Assembly (NCBI GenBank): GCA_947652115.1
Contig: OX393564.1
Location: 21,305,976-21,369,975, forward strand
DNA length: 64,000 nucleotides
Direction: 5' to 3'
From: Blastomussa wellsi
Lineage: Eukaryota; Cnidaria; Anthozoa; Scleractinia; Plerogyridae
The notes under the pieces are model-generated. The model did no database searches. It was not told the DNA's origin and saw nothing but the letters and a program-made list of their open reading frames with translations. The stretch's first letter is position 1, and each line of letters begins with the position of its first letter. The translations under genes were made by a program, and so were the position numbers. Positions 47,936-56,556 of the stretch are shown here, one piece after another.

Positions 47936-50250
47936 GCCCCATATGAAGACTACCAAAAAGTATGGGGAGCATCCCTATCAGTTTTGTAGGGGGGTCTACC
48001 CCTGGGTAAAACCCAACAATATCAGGCAGTGAATTACTGTTGTAGAAAATTAGGACATTACGCAAGGTTTGTGATTAGCTAATAATTTGTTAGCCAATCT
48101 TATTTTGAAAATTGGATTTTAGATAATTTCTGGAACAACACAATTTAGTTCCTGCAACAGGTGGATAACATTTGCTCATAATATGCTTATTTGGAAGCAA
48201 TAATTAGTAATTAAACTCACCAACAATACCATAAGCAGAGATACTCCTGTGAAGCCCTCTGTTTGTACTTTCGTATGGCCTGTTTTTATTTGGAAGGTTC
48301 CCTGCATTAATCATGGACAACAAATCTTTGATCTGTCGTTGACTGTATTCAACCTAAATAATATTCAAAAACTCATTAATAATTCAGGAAAATAATAAAG
48401 AACGTACAAATTTTAAAGAAATTAATGTTTAATGAGTGTCTTTATAACTGACAAAGACACGGCTAAATTTTACAGCCAATTTTCCCCAGAATAATAATAA
48501 ACCCGATGACTATTCTACAAATGTTTTTGAAGCTGTTCAAAAAACTCGCAACACGTGTTTTATCGCCAAGTGTTTTAAACCTGATAAAACACTGCTGCTC
48601 ATTTTTTAAACATTACTTAAACAATAAAACATCTGATGATGAAAATTATGGGTAGAATCATATTTAAGACAACGTTTCGGCGTCCTCATGACACCATCAT
48701 CAGGTCAAAGTATACTATTCAACAGATAACAAGAATATTAATGTTCAAATTCAAGTTCTTAGTCCCTTAAGGCTGGGTGAAGAGTTTTGCTTTTATCGAG
48801 TCACTTTGAATATTTAGACACGGTTTGTGCTCGCCAATAAGTCGATGTTTAACAGCTTACCAAGATCCTTCAACTGTTTGCGTACAGAGTCAGCTGATTT
48901 TTGTTCCTTGAAAGGTAGAACGATTCGTACTGAGTGCAGGTCAGGTGTAGAATTGCGTGGAGGTGCTGGTGTTTGTTTGGATGTAATAAAATTGGAGATC
49001 ATAGAATGAATAAGGTCTCGAGATGGATACACTCTTCATGAAATAATGACCAGTTAGATGATAGCTTAAAAGCTCGGTCTAGCATGGTAATAATTAAGGA
49101 TTTCTTGTAACGATTATCAACATGACTACTGTAATGCAACAATAGACCAGTATTAGTCGGTTTCACATATACACTAGTCGTAATGTTCTGACTGTCTTTT
49201 CTTAAGACCATGCCTAAGAAAGGGAGCATATTCTCAGTTGGCAGTTCCATAGTAAAGCTGATCGATGGGTGGAGGTCATTCAACACATGCAGGAAAGAAT
49301 AGGCAGACACTTCAACATTTATCAAATTTAAAAATTCAGTACTCTTGGGGAACTGATGAAATATCTTGTCAAACTCCTCCCTGGTGCAATATTGGTGTCA
49401 GGCATTTAAATCATTTTCATCAAAATCAATATTTCTTGGGAAAAGGGTGGGCGGACAACTGGCTGTTGATTTTGAATAATTTTAATTTTATATCGGCATT
49501 ATGATCAACTGTTTTGGCCCACATCCTCTGGCGATGATGATTTTACAAAGATGAATAAATTATTTCTTTTGTTTATTTCCCCAAGCCTCAGCACCATGTT
49601 AATGCACCTATCAATGTAAATCCCGCAGAGGGGGAGTCCGGGCATAGGGTAGGGATTTGATCTGAGCTGGATTTTCTGCTCAATTGCCCGGTCCCCGAGG
49701 GCAATTGTAGATGGTCAAAAGAGGCACTAAAATTCAATAAACTGTTGCTAGAAATGCCAATAAAGCGGTCAAAAGACCCCACCACGGGACGATAACTATT
49801 GTCAAATCCCTCACCTATGCCCGCACTCCCTCCCTCCCCCGCGGGATTTACATTGATAGGTGCATAACATAAATATATCGGAATGATGAGTTGGTTTGAT
49901 TTAAACGTACTTTTTGTCCATTGAACCGGGTAAAAAAACAGCTACACATTTGAATTAACGAAAAGGTTAACTTAAATGTCAAAAGACTAGCCTTATCATC
50001 AAAAAACACCAGCTCATAAGGCTCTGTTCTGTCTATCTTCAACACACGAAAGCGAGTTTCTGCATTGTTCGACCCAACGAGGAAGAACCTCTGCGAAAGG
50101 AAAAGTAAAAAATTATTCAACACCAGGATTATCACAGAATTAATTCACTCCAAAAGTGCGCTTTTCTCGTTCTTGTAAATTGATATTTACCGCTTTCGTC
50201 TCGTAGAGGACAATTCGCTGAGTACAGCAAATGGAATAGTGATCCGCCAT
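22982..50250 (-). CDS. FIG4: FIG4 polyphosphoinositide 5-phosphatase (SAC3), complete, 27 exons
   Basis: SAC-domain phosphatase that removes the 5-phosphate of PI(3,5)P2 in the PIKfyve-VAC14 complex on endolysosomes. Coding exons in transcript order: 50250-50191, 50090-49992, 48353-48221, 47266-47212, 45619-45512, 43896-43846, 43065-42329, 41603-41503, 40272-40147, 38334-38295, 38159-38062, 37589-37456, 35739-35694, 35164-35094, 34726-34672, 33995-33906, 33544-33486, 32453-32379, 30500-30409, 29562-29418, 28944-28886, 28375-28213, 27345-27277, 26783-26624, 25554-25475, 24145-24074, 23159-22982. They join in frame to 1051 aa. Landmarks are [23 protein letters not shown] near the N-terminus, the catalytic Cx5R loop CVDCLDRT (Cys646, Arg652, exon 16), [11 protein letters not shown], and the RFVQFGK...SKNYQ tail. 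The family is usually about 900 aa; the excess is an acidic Ser/Thr-rich insert in exon 7 (about residues 185-380). Intron 2 starts with GC rather than GT. Catalytic residues are intact. Confidence 0.95.
23390..23480 (+). repeat. tRNA-like repeat fragment in FIG4 intron 26
   Basis: GCGTGGCCAAGTCAGTGGTT resembles a pol III A box followed by a tRNA-like body. The B box is weak. Likely a decayed SINE head. Confidence 0.35.
24200..24310 (+). repeat. SINE-1 fragment in FIG4 intron 25
   Basis: Contains TTAGTGCATTGGACT, GGGTTCAAGCC (B box) and TTCTTGGGCAAGACATTAAA in the SINE-1 order; both ends are decayed. Confidence 0.65.
24991..25166. mobile_element. Small TIR element with 5-bp target duplication GCTTC
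   Basis: Begins CAGGGGCAGATCCAGGAATT and ends GGAACCACCACTG. GCTTC is present exactly at both junctions (24986-24990 and 25167-25171). The interior has a G run of about 20 near 25017-25037. It lies in FIG4 intron 25. Confidence 0.7.
25638..25916. mobile_element. MITE with CACACCCCTCTG ends, FIG4 intron 24
   Basis: The ~27-bp TIRs (CACACCCCTCTGCAACAGAC...CACTG and complement) enclose 280 bp of non-coding sequence. It sits just upstream of exon 25 in the transcript direction. No clear target duplication was read. Confidence 0.55.
26301..26585. mobile_element. Fold-back MITE with ~118-bp arms, FIG4 intron 24
   Basis: Left and right arms are nearly complementary over about 118 bp, with shared blocks TGACATCTTTTTGACAACTT and AGCGAGCCAGCCAATCA. 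The loop is about 50 bp and TA is found at both ends, as in Tc1/mariner-type elements. It lies 38 bp from exon 24 and could fold in the pre-mRNA. Confidence 0.65.
26970..27158 (-). repeat. SINE-1 copy in FIG4 intron 23
   Basis: The minus-strand copy includes the GGGATGCTAGTC segment, a CACAATGCTGTG variant of the core, and an A-box complement at CACTAACCATTAGGCCAC. Confidence 0.75.
27456..27602. mobile_element. Small TIR element CAGTGGCGGATC...GATCCACCACTG
   Basis: A 147-bp element with complementary ends. Flanks ACATA and AAATA match at four of five positions, consistent with a decayed 5-bp duplication. It lies in FIG4 intron 22. Confidence 0.6.
29885..30100 (+). repeat. SINE-1 copy, 5'-truncated, FIG4 intron 19
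   Basis: Runs from CATTGCATTCTTGGGCAAGA through GTGTATAAATT and CCATCCAAGGGGAGTAGAAA to the GCCTGATGGGCCA 3' end. The A box is missing. Confidence 0.75.
30150..30362. repeat. Palindromic repeat of CATAAGCATAAGC units
   Basis: The arms GGTTTACACTAAC...AAGCATAAGCATAATGAC and GTTATGCTTATGCGCTAGTG face each other, with a central hairpin GAACGGACAGTGTCCGTTC. It is likely a MITE in FIG4 intron 19, close to exon 19. Confidence 0.5.
30520..30673. mobile_element. hAT-like MITE with exact 8-bp target duplication
   Basis: Ends are CATAAGCGTACGGGC and GGCCCGTACGTCTATG. AACAAGAT occurs directly outside both ends (30512-30519 and 30674-30681). It contains a G run of about 18. The left end is 20 bp from FIG4 exon 19. 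Confidence 0.8.
30857..31290 (+). mobile_element. R2-type (RLE) non-LTR retrotransposon tail A
   Basis: After a (TAA)n tract (30857-30929) comes the end of an ORF ([20 protein letters not shown]) typical of the C-terminus after the restriction-like endonuclease of R2-type elements. A ~100-bp 3' UTR and a second (TAA)n tract (31221-31290) that is its 3' tail follow. Confidence 0.6.
31291..32095 (+). pseudogene. R2-type (RLE) non-LTR retrotransposon tail B, endonuclease domain
   Basis: A 5'-truncated element whose frame covers the C-terminal part of the polyprotein. It shows CRLCG...H...C spaced as a C-x2-C-x8-H-x4-C finger, then RKRHDK, and a KQNRPN...LIDIAVP segment matching the restriction-like endonuclease core, ending [17 protein letters not shown]. 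The frame closes at 32020, followed by a 3' UTR and an AATAATAAAG tail. The reverse transcriptase is missing. It is seated directly against the TAA tail of element A and lies in FIG4 intron 18, on the strand opposite the gene. Confidence 0.7.
34240..34345 (+). repeat. SINE-1 3' fragment in FIG4 intron 15
   Basis: GGTAACCCTGTAATGGACTA, CATCCCATCC and the GATAAGGAAACCAAGATAAG end are in the SINE-1 order; the tRNA-like head is absent. Confidence 0.65.
35298..35592 (-). repeat. Second tRNA-derived SINE with TTA-repeat tail, FIG4 intron 14
   Basis: On the minus strand it starts GGAGGCGAGCGTGGCCTAGT, giving a strong A box, then GGGTTCGAGTCC (B box), a ~200-bp body, and an (ATT)n tail at 35298-35330. 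The body (GGTGCTAAATACATTGACAC) is unrelated to SINE-1. Confidence 0.75.
36190..36400 (+). pseudogene. LINE reverse transcriptase C-terminal remnant
   Basis: One frame reads [18 protein letters not shown], then [13 protein letters not shown]. This fits the end of CR1/L2/jockey-type ORF2 proteins, where SFS...LWN...LP and ..FK..LK.. are characteristic. It ends at a stop near 36380. It is 5'-truncated and in FIG4 intron 12. Confidence 0.5.
36590..36955 (+). pseudogene. Second LINE 3' remnant
   Basis: The frame [20 protein letters not shown] matches the SFFPRTIRDWNALP-type terminus of many non-LTR reverse transcriptases, followed by an AT-rich 3' UTR ending near GATTATTGAATAAAGGATG. Only the last few dozen codons and the UTR are left. 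Confidence 0.5.
37225..37330 (+). repeat. tRNA-like SINE-2 fragment in FIG4 intron 12
   Basis: TCGTAGCTCACTTGGTTAGA (A box) and GGTCATGGATTTGAATC (B box) are followed by TCAGGGACTCAGAATTC. It looks tRNA-like but the acceptor stem does not pair, and the trailer resembles the copy at 22345-22440. Confidence 0.5.
38656..40060. mobile_element. Large TIR element, copy 2, carrying an LTR-like insertion
   Basis: The left end GAGGCCTTCCAA and the next ~160 bp are the reverse complement of the right end of copy 1 (9217-10172). The right end reads TTGGACAGCCTC. Compared with copy 1, roughly 38820-39765 is extra sequence. It lies in FIG4 intron 9. Confidence 0.6.
38820..39765 (-). mobile_element. Possible LTR-like insertion inside the large TIR element
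   Basis: Absent from copy 1 at the same point. Read on the minus strand it has a TATAAAAAGTGC box (about 39389-39400) and downstream AATAAACTGGGG (about 39263-39274), the order of U3-R-U5. Two related GTGCTGGGGAGATA/CCGCTGGGGAGATAA blocks then follow. Clean TG...CA ends and a target duplication were not established, so a solo LTR with leader is only a suggestion. Confidence 0.35.
40446..40870 (+). repeat. SINE-1 copy with internal insertion, FIG4 intron 8
   Basis: The head GGCATGTTGGCCAAACGATTAG and B box CCAGGTTTGAGTAATC are followed by about 140 bp of unrelated sequence. SINE-1 then resumes at TTCTTGGGCAAGACACTTTG and ends at GATGGGCCACTAGGCC. Confidence 0.7.
40880..41340. repeat. Repeat with TTTTCAGACC motifs
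   Basis: CA(T/C)TTTCAGACC(T/A)G and related forms recur five or more times between 40980 and 41270. The segment is bounded on the right by a poly-C run (about 41325-41338). It is non-coding and the family is not recognised. Confidence 0.4.
41970..42250. repeat. Dispersed repeat shared with Rh intron 6
   Basis: Second copy of the 19070-19365 family, with the blocks TTTAGATGAGAGTATGTAA, TAGCCTCATCTA and GGAAAAAGTCCTCT. It is in FIG4 intron 7, ending about 80 bp from exon 7. Confidence 0.5.
43262..43799. mobile_element. TIR element carrying a 140-codon reading frame, FIG4 intron 6
   Basis: The ends ACCCATTGACTCCT (43262-43275) and AGGAGTCAATGGGT (43786-43799) are exact complements. On the minus strand 43759-43337 is open for 140 codons, filling most of the element; it has a basic K/R-rich middle and no domain I recognise. 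It could be chance or a degenerate element-encoded peptide. Confidence 0.5.
44790..45260 (-). repeat. SINE-1 copy interrupted by a TIR element, FIG4 intron 5
   Basis: SINE-1 pieces 44790-45045 and 45223-45260 on the minus strand are separated by the element at 45046-45222. The A-box complement (GTACTGACCATTACAC) is on the far side of the insertion. Confidence 0.75.
45046..45222. mobile_element. Small TIR element inserted in a SINE, CAGAG duplication
   Basis: Ends are CAGGGATGCAGCTAAG and CTTAGCTACATTCCTG. CCAGAG precedes the left end and follows the right end, giving a 5-6 bp duplication. It contains repeated GCCGGCT blocks. Confidence 0.7.
45679..45786. repeat. Hairpin repeat AATAGAGTTGATGTTC
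   Basis: The left arm AATAGAGTTGATGTTC is mirrored by GAACATCAACTCTATT on the right, with complementary TTTTTGGCCC/GGGCCAAAAA inside. Related TTTAGCCCG sequences lie at 46410-46460, so a larger decayed element may span 45679-46480. It is in FIG4 intron 4. Confidence 0.45.
47712..47934. mobile_element. TA-flanked MITE in FIG4 intron 3
   Basis: ~30-bp TIRs, left CAGTCTTTCCTGTAAAACCG and right complement, are flanked by TA on each side, as for Tc1/mariner-type MITEs. It is non-coding. Confidence 0.6.
48640..49400 (-). pseudogene. Penelope-like retroelement fragment with 3' hammerhead-like motif, FIG4 intron 2
   Basis: The minus-strand frames read [20 protein letters not shown], then [17 protein letters not shown] and [22 protein letters not shown], matching the palm/thumb end of Penelope reverse transcriptases. 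A frame shift later comes [20 protein letters not shown], which leads into the GIY-YIG linker in complete elements. The endonuclease itself is missing. Downstream (about 48660-48715) CCTGATGATGG...GCCGAAACGTTG has the layout of a hammerhead core. Truncated and frameshifted. Confidence 0.75.
49603..49864. mobile_element. MITE in FIG4 intron 2 with TGCACCTATCAATGTAAATC ends
   Basis: TIRs of at least 24 bp are near-perfect. The interior has GGGATTTGA and GGGCATAGGG motifs resembling those of the elements at 12160 and 17229. A fragment of the same family begins at about 52572. The right end is ~127 bp from the non-canonical donor of FIG4 intron 2. Confidence 0.65.
49990..49991 (-). other. GC donor of FIG4 intron 2
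   Basis: The only junction that keeps the reading frame joins ...FFDDK to VEYSQRQ, which puts the 5' splice site at AAG/GCTAGT. The nearest GT (phase 1) would create an immediate stop in exon 3, whose acceptor TTTAG/GTT is unambiguous. Confidence 0.75.
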
Positions 50251-50442
50251 CTTTGAAACCCCGCCGGACTGTTCGCTCCCAGATCTCCGGATGGGGAAAA
50301 TAGACACTCCTCCACCCGTGCCACACCCCGAGGAGAGTCTAGGAGAGAGGGGGAGGTGATGCTACCAGTAGTCTACATTGAGCGGCAGGGTGTCGAGAGG
50401 GTGAATAGATAGCATCAGAGTGAACGATATGTTATAAGGGGG

Positions 50443-50701
50443 CATAGGTGTATGGGCAATTTTTTGGTGGGGGAAGGGGGCAGTGAAACATTTGCCCAAA
50501 ACATTCTCCCAGAGTTGCCATCCGGAGTCCAGTGCACTAACCATTAGGCCACTGCGCCTCCCACAGCACCAAATGGTACAGCTCCATTTCCTTGGTGAGG
50601 AATAGTGCAGTTCCATTTGTTCAAAAAGTTTGTGAAATTGGGGGGGGGGAGGGGGGTGGGGGGCTGCAGCCCTTCTGCCCCACCCAGCCCATATGCCTAT
50701 G
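50443..50701. mobile_element. hAT-like MITE with 8-bp duplication, about 190 bp upstream of FIG4 start
   Basis: Ends CATAGGTGTATGGGC and GCCCATATGCCTATG are related to the element at 30520-30673. Flanks TAAGGGGG and TAAGGGAG match at seven of eight bases. It contains a short SINE-1 head (about 50510-50565, minus strand) and G runs. Confidence 0.7.
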
Positions 50702-51369
50702 TAAGGGAGAGTGAGTGAGGTGCATCCTGGGAGACCCAAGGGTGGTTAGCAGGTGTGACACAAACTAAACCAGGCAGCCAATCAGAGGGGCACTCTTACG
50801 AATTCTTGTAAACTTTTGTTCACACATTTTTATGCTTGGTTTACTTTGTGTTGCCCCGACTAACCACCCCTGGGTCTCCAAGGATGGGGAGGTGATGATA
50901 AGGCCCCCAAAATATCCAAGTTTGCAGTCTACTGGCAGATGCAAATATTCTCCTTTGTTAAACGTCTGGAGAGAGGAATGGAGATCGGTATGCAGGGTGT
51001 ATCGGTTTATCTTGGATAAATCACAATGTAATAGCATCTAGAAAAGTTGTTTTTTTACTATTACCAGTGTTACAATACACATCCCTAGAATAACAATACT
51101 TATCATTTTCCTATCATTACAAGTCGAGCCTTATTAAACAATTTAATCTACAAAAGAGTAAAATAATTTTATTCCTACTTACATGTAAAAAATAGAGAGT
51201 AAAAGGACCCTAGAACTAGACTTGATTTCTCTTGGCTATAAATATCCTTAAAAATTAATGTATGAAAAGTGAGATTTTTTTCCGGTATTTGTTCTGTATA
51301 ACATAGATAGGCATATCAGAGTTTACCTCTCTGATGATGAAAAAAAGTGAGATAAATTTTATCAAATAA

Positions 51370-51546
51370 TAGCCTGTTCCAGGCGTTCGGTTAGTGGCGA
51401 ACAGCATAAAAGAAAACAAAGAGTGAAAAGGCTGCGAACTGCAGGAGTCGTGTTGGCCCATCAACTATCAAACTGGAATGAGTTTCTTTTCACTCACCAT
51501 TTTCTTTTGCACCGTTCCCCACTAATTGAATACCTGGAACAGGCTA
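51370..51546. mobile_element. Mutator-like MITE with exact 9-bp duplication
   Basis: Ends TAGCCTGTTCCAGG and CCTGGAACAGGCTA are complementary. ATCAAATAA stands directly outside both (51361-51369 and 51547-51555); 9 bp is the length made by MULE transposases. It is non-coding. Confidence 0.7.
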
Positions 51547-52090
51547 ATCAAATAATTACAGATTTGAAAATCAATGTAATGTTGCATCTATAAAGATGAG
51601 AAACAGTCATCACAAAATAGCTTGAGATACCATTGTTATCTCTCCAAATAAGACATGTGGAGGTTCTTTCTTGTTTTACAGTAATTCAGTCATTAATTCT
51701 ATCTCTCTTTAACTACGCAAAAAGACACATCTCTAACACAAACGGTTGATAAGGACTGATCATGTTCAGCATTATTTATGATTATCTTTATACAAATTAT
51801 GTTTATAATTTCACCAAAAACAAAGCAAAAAAATTACAGAATAAAAATTGAAAGTATTTTGAAACAAAAACAGAGATCAATTTCTGGAAGCAGTGTGTGG
51901 AGCTTGTAGATCTCAATCATGTGCACAGTGTCCATGTTGGTGTGTGTATGTTCACTGAAATTCCAAATATTTTGTTTGATGACTTCCATCAATGCATCTT
52001 CCAATTATCCAGTGCTTGAAAATGTGCTGTTGCTCTTGCTACTTGGAATTTTTTCTGACACTGCTGAATTATATATCCCAAGTTCAGATG

Positions 52091-53240
<1,150 letters not shown>

Positions 53241-56200
53241 ATGGCGGGCAGTTCGACTAGGGAAGTTATAACTCTTCAATTTGGCCATTATTCCAACTTT
53301 GTCGGCACTCATTGGTGGAATATTCAAGAGTCTAGCTTCTGCTATGATCCCAGTGCTTCATTTCAGCAGGAAATCAACCACGATGTCTTGTTCAGGGAGG
53401 GTTTAACTCTGCACGGCGACCAAACCTTTACGCCGAGGTTGCTGATGTTTGATTTGAAAGGAAGCCTGAGAGCACTACCACGATACGGTACTTTGTATCA
53501 GACTTCATCCCACAGCAACGACGCTGTGTGGTCAGGAAACATATCACTACACGAGTCTGATCCAGAGCCTAAAAATGAATTTCAAATGGACTTAGAAGCG
53601 GAGGAACCTGAGGCTGAAACTGCAGTTAGAGACAATAGAACGTTAGATCGCGACAATAGAACACTTGATCGTGACTCTAATTTAAGTTTTACTGAAGATG
53701 ACATAAACCCTCGAGAAAAATATTACAACTTAGATGAAGACATTTCTGTTTGGTCGGATTTCTTGGGAACTTGTTTACACCCAAAATCAGTTCAGTTAGT
53801 GAGGGATTTCCTCCATCAAGAAAGTGCTAATCCTTTTAATGTGTTTGGATATGGACAAGGCATATTAAAAGATGAACACTTTTATGATGAGTTTGAAAAC
53901 AGCCTTCATTTCTTTGTAGAGGAGTGTGACAGGCTTCAAGGATTTCAGGTAAAACCCTAGTCTGAAGTGTCGGACATCTTAAGACATCTGGCGCTTCAGA
54001 CTGGTAAACCCCTAACTTTCAGAAAATTGTGTATTCTGAGGAAGAGGGTGGGGTCAAAACAGCCGGTATCCAGTCGTTTAGTCCCCAATCCTTTTAGCCC
54101 CCAGTCAATTAGCCCCCAACTGAAGTCGATTGGCCCCCAACCAAAGTCGATTCGCCCCCAACCTGAAGTCGATTAGCCCCCAACAGAATCGAACAAAGTT
54201 TACCACCGGGGGTAGCCTGCGAACACAGACGGATTTCCGACTTCAGGTTGGGGGCTAATCGACTTCAGTTGGGGGCTAATCGACTGGGGGCTAAAAGACC
54301 TTCATTCAAAAAGCCACATTAGAGCTACAAAAAGACATGAGGTTTCTCCTCCGTATGGTAAGTTGCATACCTATGCAAGAAGTTTCCATAATCGTTTTGG
54401 ACTTCCAACATTTCTAACATCAATGCTCTTTGCTTTGAAATGTTAAACTAACATTTAACATTAACCAGGACAGTAGAGACATTTAGGGATTAGGGACCAC
54501 CTGTACATGAATACATTGTACTGCTCAAGCAGAGTATATTGTGGGGGAAGACAGGGGGTTCTGAGCCTCCTATTTCCCATTCCAACCCCTTGTTTAGCTG
54601 CTCCTGTTTCTTTGTTTTGATTTTTCCCAGGTCCCACCACCTTGGGAATGTCGCTTCCCACCTTCTCTCCTCCTGCCTGCCATACCCACCGTGCCTCCTA
54701 TTTCCCCAGGTTCCCGTCCCCCTGCCCCCCTCCACTATATTATTCATAAATTTTTGCCCCCTTCCTGTTCGATTTGACAAGCTAACCCAAGGAAAATATG
54801 ATCAAGTGTTCTACTCTTAATGTTGTTATATTTCTGCAGATCTTTGCTGATGTGTTCAATGGTTTTGGTGGTTTGAGCAGCCAGGTACTTGAATATCTAA
54901 GGGATGAGTATGGAACTAAATCATTTCTTACATTTGGAGTTGCACCAACTCAATTCCCAGATGGAACACACAAAGACACTGCTTTCAGAATTCTGAATTC
55001 AGCTCTGAGTTATGGCAATTTGTCACAACACAGTGATGTGTTCATACCACTATCGCTTGCTACTGAGCTGTGGCCTCGCATGAGACAAGTCAGGGAGTTT
55101 CCTCTTCTCACTTACAAGGTAGTTTTAAGTTATTTTTACTTTTTAAATATATATGTTATTGTGTTAGAGTGTGATTTCATTAAAATGAGCCAGCGGCATG
55201 GCTTTGCATTCAAGGTTGGATCCAGACATTTCAGCAAGAGAACATAAGTATCCATCCTCCCCTCTGCCAATTTCTTTTCCTTAGAGATGCTGGTTGCAGC
55301 ATACTGATTGCACAATATTTTTGGGTACGGAAATTGTGTGAAAATAAAAGAATAAAGGGGGCCCTGTGCCCCCTAGGTCTCCCCCTAATTTACCCCTTGG
55401 CATTTTCCTGGGACTTTGTTAAAGGGGTGAGGATTTGTTATTTTACAAGTTTGAATTCCCTGGTGGCATGTAAATTTCTTATATGTCAGTTCAACTAGTA
55501 GAAATCTGCCAAATTGCCAAGGATAATTTGTTTTTTTATGATCTTTTACTCTTCACAGCCTGCTCTTTCATACCATACAAGTTCAGTTCTGGGAGTATGT
55601 GTAGATACAATAACCATGCCTTACCGGCTTCTCACACCTCACTCGGCTAACATGAGCAGCTTTGTGGACAGTGTAGGATTTGGAGAGAGAAAGATTGCCA
55701 GTCTTGACTCAACTTTCCCCTTGCCTGTGGAAGAGACTGTTCCTTTAGCGTCGTTCTTGGGTTCAAAACTTAACAGAGGTGGGCAGGAGCTCTTGCAATC
55801 CGTGACTCCTGGGGTATCAAATTCTTCCTTTGTTATATCCCAGTCTGCCGTTATAAGAGGCATTCCAGCTTCTCTTACTCACAACCCTCCACGGAGCGTC
55901 CAAACCCAGAATCCCTCGCAGCACGAGAACCCATTTGAAGTATGCTCAGCCGCTAATGAAATTGTCCAAACGTTCTTGCAGAATTTACATCCCCAGACCT
56001 CCCCCGTGTGTTGGAATGTCAATCAAGCTTGCATGGTGAAGCCACCATTTCCGAATATTTTCGCCCCAAGGGTAACCGGTGAAGGATTTGTTATAGAAGG
56101 ATATGCAAGGCCCAAGGGTGGTAGAGTGAATCAAACTAGTGTGCTTAGTCGTGTCAAGACAAATTCTGGCATCGCTGGCATGTTATTGTCCTTGATTCAG

Positions 56201-56323
56201 TGGGCGAAAAAAGTTAACATCAACAAACATCATCTCTTTTTGGAGTCCGGTACTGAAGCAGAAACATTTAAAGAAATGCTCGAGGATTTGGCAAACTTGT
56301 CTGAACGTTACGAGAACCCATGA
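53241..56323 (+). CDS. MSTO1: Misato homologue (MSTO1), complete, three exons
   Basis: Misato is a tubulin/FtsZ-like protein that affects mitochondrial distribution and fusion in animals. Exons 53241-53948, 54840-55118 and 55559-56323 join in phase 0 to 583 aa (human about 570). Conserved segments seen are REVITLQFGHYSNFVGTHWW at the N-terminus, LHGDQTFTPRLLMFDLKGSL, SVWSDFLGTCLHPKS, SLHFFVEECDRLQGFQ at the end of exon 1, IFADVFNGFGGLSSQVLEYL (exon 2), and VDTITMPYRL (exon 3). I chose the start at 53241 because MAGSSTREV matches family N-termini; an upstream in-frame ATG at 53112 adds a non-conserved leader. Exon 1 contains a duplicated RDNRTLD unit (about residues 130-145). AATAAA at 56747-56752 is a candidate poly(A) signal. 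Confidence 0.95.
54069..54303. repeat. Inverted array of TTAGCCCCCAACTGAAGTCGA units, MSTO1 intron 1
   Basis: Four or more near-copies of GATTAGCCCCCAAC(T/C)TGAAGTC run in one direction from about 54095 to 54185, and two to three run inverted from about 54240 to 54298, ending in matching AGCCCCCAGTC blocks. The whole folds into a long hairpin, suggesting a small MITE. Confidence 0.6.
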
Positions 56324-56439
56324 CACGACACAAAACTTCAACAAGCAGACGAATGACAAAATCTCGAAACTTAGGTCTATTTCAAACGTCGTGCTACTGT
56401 CGTGCCGAACTCAAGTGAATTTGGCTGGCACGGCGAGAC

Positions 56440-56556
56440 CACGGCAATGTATTCGCTCTGACGAAGGGCTAACGCTCGAAACGTCAGCTCTTGAATCTCT
56501 TTGCGGTGGCCAATTCACATTATCAACCCAGTTGATAAAACCAAATTATAATGGTT
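56440..56556 (+). mobile_element. Penelope-like element terminal fragment, copy 2
   Basis: CTCTGACGAAGGGCTAACGC, GAAACGTCAGC, TTTGCGGTGGCCAATTCACA and the TTATCAACCCAGTTGATAA palindrome follow the order seen in copies 1 and 3. It is about 120 bp past the MSTO1 stop codon, within its probable 3' UTR. Confidence 0.55.

Larger units (their letters stand above)
50251..52090. other. Region between FIG4 and TRIAP1, including FIG4 promoter
   Basis: The FIG4 promoter and 5' UTR should lie just right of 50250. The region contains a hAT-like MITE (50443-50701) with a SINE-1 5' fragment inside, a MULE-like MITE (51370-51546), and the presumed TRIAP1 3' UTR at its right end. No further gene was seen. 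Confidence 0.55.
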
